Below are positions 5,003 through 6,313 of a DNA stretch of 6,313 nucleotides, one piece after another. This DNA is from Deltaproteobacteria bacterium. GTDB taxonomy: Bacteria > Desulfobacterota > DSM-4660 > Desulfatiglandales > HGW-15. The notes under the pieces are model-generated. The model saw only the letters and a program-made list of their open reading frames with translations. It made no database searches and was not told where the DNA came from. The position numbers and the translations under genes were made by a program. Position 1 is the stretch's first letter. Every line of letters begins with the position of its first letter. The stretch is taken from positions 2,330,843-2,337,155 of the forward strand of contig CP070840.1 in the NCBI GenBank assembly GCA_020342025.1, read 5' to 3'.

Positions 5003-6313
5003 ATGAGAAATAAATCTTTGACTGTGGTGGGCGCGGTACTGTTATTAGGGTACCTCGTATTGGGTTTCAGCAGCCTGGCGCTTGCTGAAGATGGCGTCCA
5101 CAGGTCCCTTCTCAAGACAGGCGCTGCAGTCGCGGCTGTCTTGGGCATCATGGGTATAGCCGTCGCCGGATATTCTGCAGGCAAGAGTTATGACAGCCAC
5201 ACGGGTTGGGAAAGACATAACCTTGGGGCAGGACAGTTTTACAACCGCAAACCCTTTTTGAAAGATCGGCCCACATACGGTGTGACCGAGGAAACGATTC
5301 GCCTGAAGTGGGAGGAGAATTGGTTCAACCGCCTTACGACGGTTAGAGAACTCCTCCATCCGCCTGATGGCGGCGAGCCGAAATGGACGCCTTCAATGGG
5401 GATTGAAACGCTTCCTGAGCCGCTGAAGACGTTTTTCATGAAACAGCCAGAAAGGTTTAAATTAACCTTAAAGGCCTTTGAACTGATGAAACAGCAAAAG
5501 GCCAACTGGGAGAATTTCAAGGACCAGTTCGCCATTGCCGACGCCTGGTCCAATGCACACAGCGCCTCTTACCAGGATCATAATGGGGAATTTGACCCCA
5601 ACCGATTCTTCCCGCCTGAGCCGCAGGGGCCACCAGAGGAATGGGACTTTCGAGGCATTCGCAGGGATAAGCCACTCCCATTCAAAAGCCCCAGGCATGC
5701 TTCCCAACTCATCAAGAAGATCGCTCACACCTTTGGCGCCACACTGGTGGGAATCACAAAACTGAATCCTGACTGGTGTTACCAGGGATTTTTGCGCGGT
5801 GTGGGCTTTGGCCATTGGGACGTGCCTGCCCACTGGGAATATGCCATTGTGACGGTGACACCCCATGAGTGGGATTCGTTTTATGTCAACCCCACCTACG
5901 GGACCTCATACGATGCCTATTCTCGGGAACGATTCATGACGGGGAAATTGGAAGCTTTCATTCAGGAACTGGGTTACCCGGCAAGATCCCATGTGCCGCC
6001 ACGCTTCTATGATATGGTCACGCCGCCCGTGGCCATCGATGCCGGCCTGGGGGAGGAGGGTCGGCATGGCCTCCTGATCACACCGGAGTTGGGTGCCAAT
6101 TCGCGACTGGCGGTTGTGACAACCAATCTCCCTATGGAGGTGGATAAACCCGTTGATCTCGGTATCATGGACTTCTGCAAGAAATGTAAGATTTGCGCTG
6201 AGAGATGCCCCAGCGGTGCCATCAGTCACAAAGATGAAATGGCATTGGTACGTGGATACAAGCGATGGGTCATAAGAGATGAACTCTGTTTCCACACATG
6301 GGCGAGTGTGGCG
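5003..6313 (+). CDS. rdhA-like: Reductive dehalogenase-like corrinoid/Fe-S protein with N-terminal membrane segments (partial)
   Basis: 437 codons are visible before the right edge. The RdhA hallmark is AGLGEEGRHGLLITPELG (347-364) followed by RLAVVTTNLP (368-377), then the first [4Fe-4S] motif with Cys392, Cys395, Cys398 and Cys402 followed by Pro (CKKCKICAERCP). Cys429 in ELCFHTW fits the first cysteine of the second cluster; the rest is cut off. Family enzymes bind cobamide and two [4Fe-4S] clusters and remove halogens reductively. The N-terminus is unusual: hydrophobic segments at about 6-28 (ending ALA before Glu) and about 39-58, with no RRxFLK-type twin-arginine motif. The first could be a Sec signal or an anchor, the second a membrane helix. 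The start is ATG at 5003 with AGGAG 7 nt upstream. The catalytic Tyr could be Tyr303 or Tyr306, which I cannot settle without alignment. Related proteins include epoxyqueuosine reductase (QueG), but the long N-terminus and spacing favour RdhA. Dehalogenation itself is inference. Confidence 0.88.
   Translation, partial: MRNKSLTVVGAVLLLGYLVLGFSSLALAEDGVHRSLLKTGAAVAAVLGIMGIAVAGYSAGKSYDSHTGWERHNLGAGQFYNRKPFLKDRPTYGVTEETIRLKWEENWFNRLTTVRELLHPPDGGEPKWTPSMGIETLPEPLKTFFMKQPERFKLTLKAFELMKQQKANWENFKDQFAIADAWSNAHSASYQDHNGEFDPNRFFPPEPQGPPEEWDFRGIRRDKPLPFKSPRHASQLIKKIAHTFGATLVGITKLNPDWCYQGFLRGVGFGHWDVPAHWEYAIVTVTPHEWDSFYVNPTYGTSYDAYSRERFMTGKLEAFIQELGYPARSHVPPRFYDMVTPPVAIDAGLGEEGRHGLLITPELGANSRLAVVTTNLPMEVDKPVDLGIMDFCKKCKICAERCPSGAISHKDEMALVRGYKRWVIRDELCFHTWASVA

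Noticed and set aside
5468..5866. 132-codon minus-strand frame, and the similar one at 5906-6295
   Set aside because: Both are antisense to the rdhA-like gene, which has strong family motifs across the region.

Overview
The window looks like a piece of an anaerobic Desulfobacterota (former Deltaproteobacteria) genome, probably a sulfate reducer or syntroph. This rests on gene content (a tungsten-type aldehyde:ferredoxin oxidoreductase, a molybdopterin oxidoreductase and a reductive-dehalogenase-like corrinoid/Fe-S protein), moderate GC, and an intergenic palindromic repeat of a style I associate with that group. The taxonomy is inference; no rRNA or other marker is present.

Layout. Four intact genes and one gene remnant lie on the minus strand and read right to left: a MoaD/ThiS-type sulfur carrier (4537-4247), a 23-codon remnant of a short-chain dehydrogenase (4181-4110), an aldehyde:ferredoxin oxidoreductase (AOR, 4007-2136), a small REDY/HapK-like protein (1980-1621) and a molybdopterin-dependent oxidoreductase that leaves the window at its C-terminal side (1542 to <1). 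Across a 465-bp intergenic region holding a composite palindromic repeat, a reductive-dehalogenase-like gene starts on the plus strand at 5003 and runs off the right edge, cut just after its first [4Fe-4S] motif.

How it may work together. The minus-strand genes look like one transcription unit around two Mo/W-pterin enzymes, with the MoaD-like protein plausibly supplying dithiolene sulfur for their cofactor. AOR would interconvert an aldehyde and a carboxylic acid with ferredoxin. The molybdopterin enzyme has a cysteine at the metal-ligand position but its substrate cannot be read from sequence. The REDY-like protein, of a ferredoxin-like-fold family with little known function, sits between them. 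The RdhA-like protein has two N-terminal hydrophobic segments and no twin-arginine motif, so it differs from classical respiratory dehalogenases. Whether the divergent halves form one pathway is not decided by the sequence.

The two edge genes have no stop codon inside the window. Two of the five substantial genes use non-ATG starts (GTG at 1542, TTG at 4537). I found no RNA genes, CRISPR arrays or intact insertion sequences.
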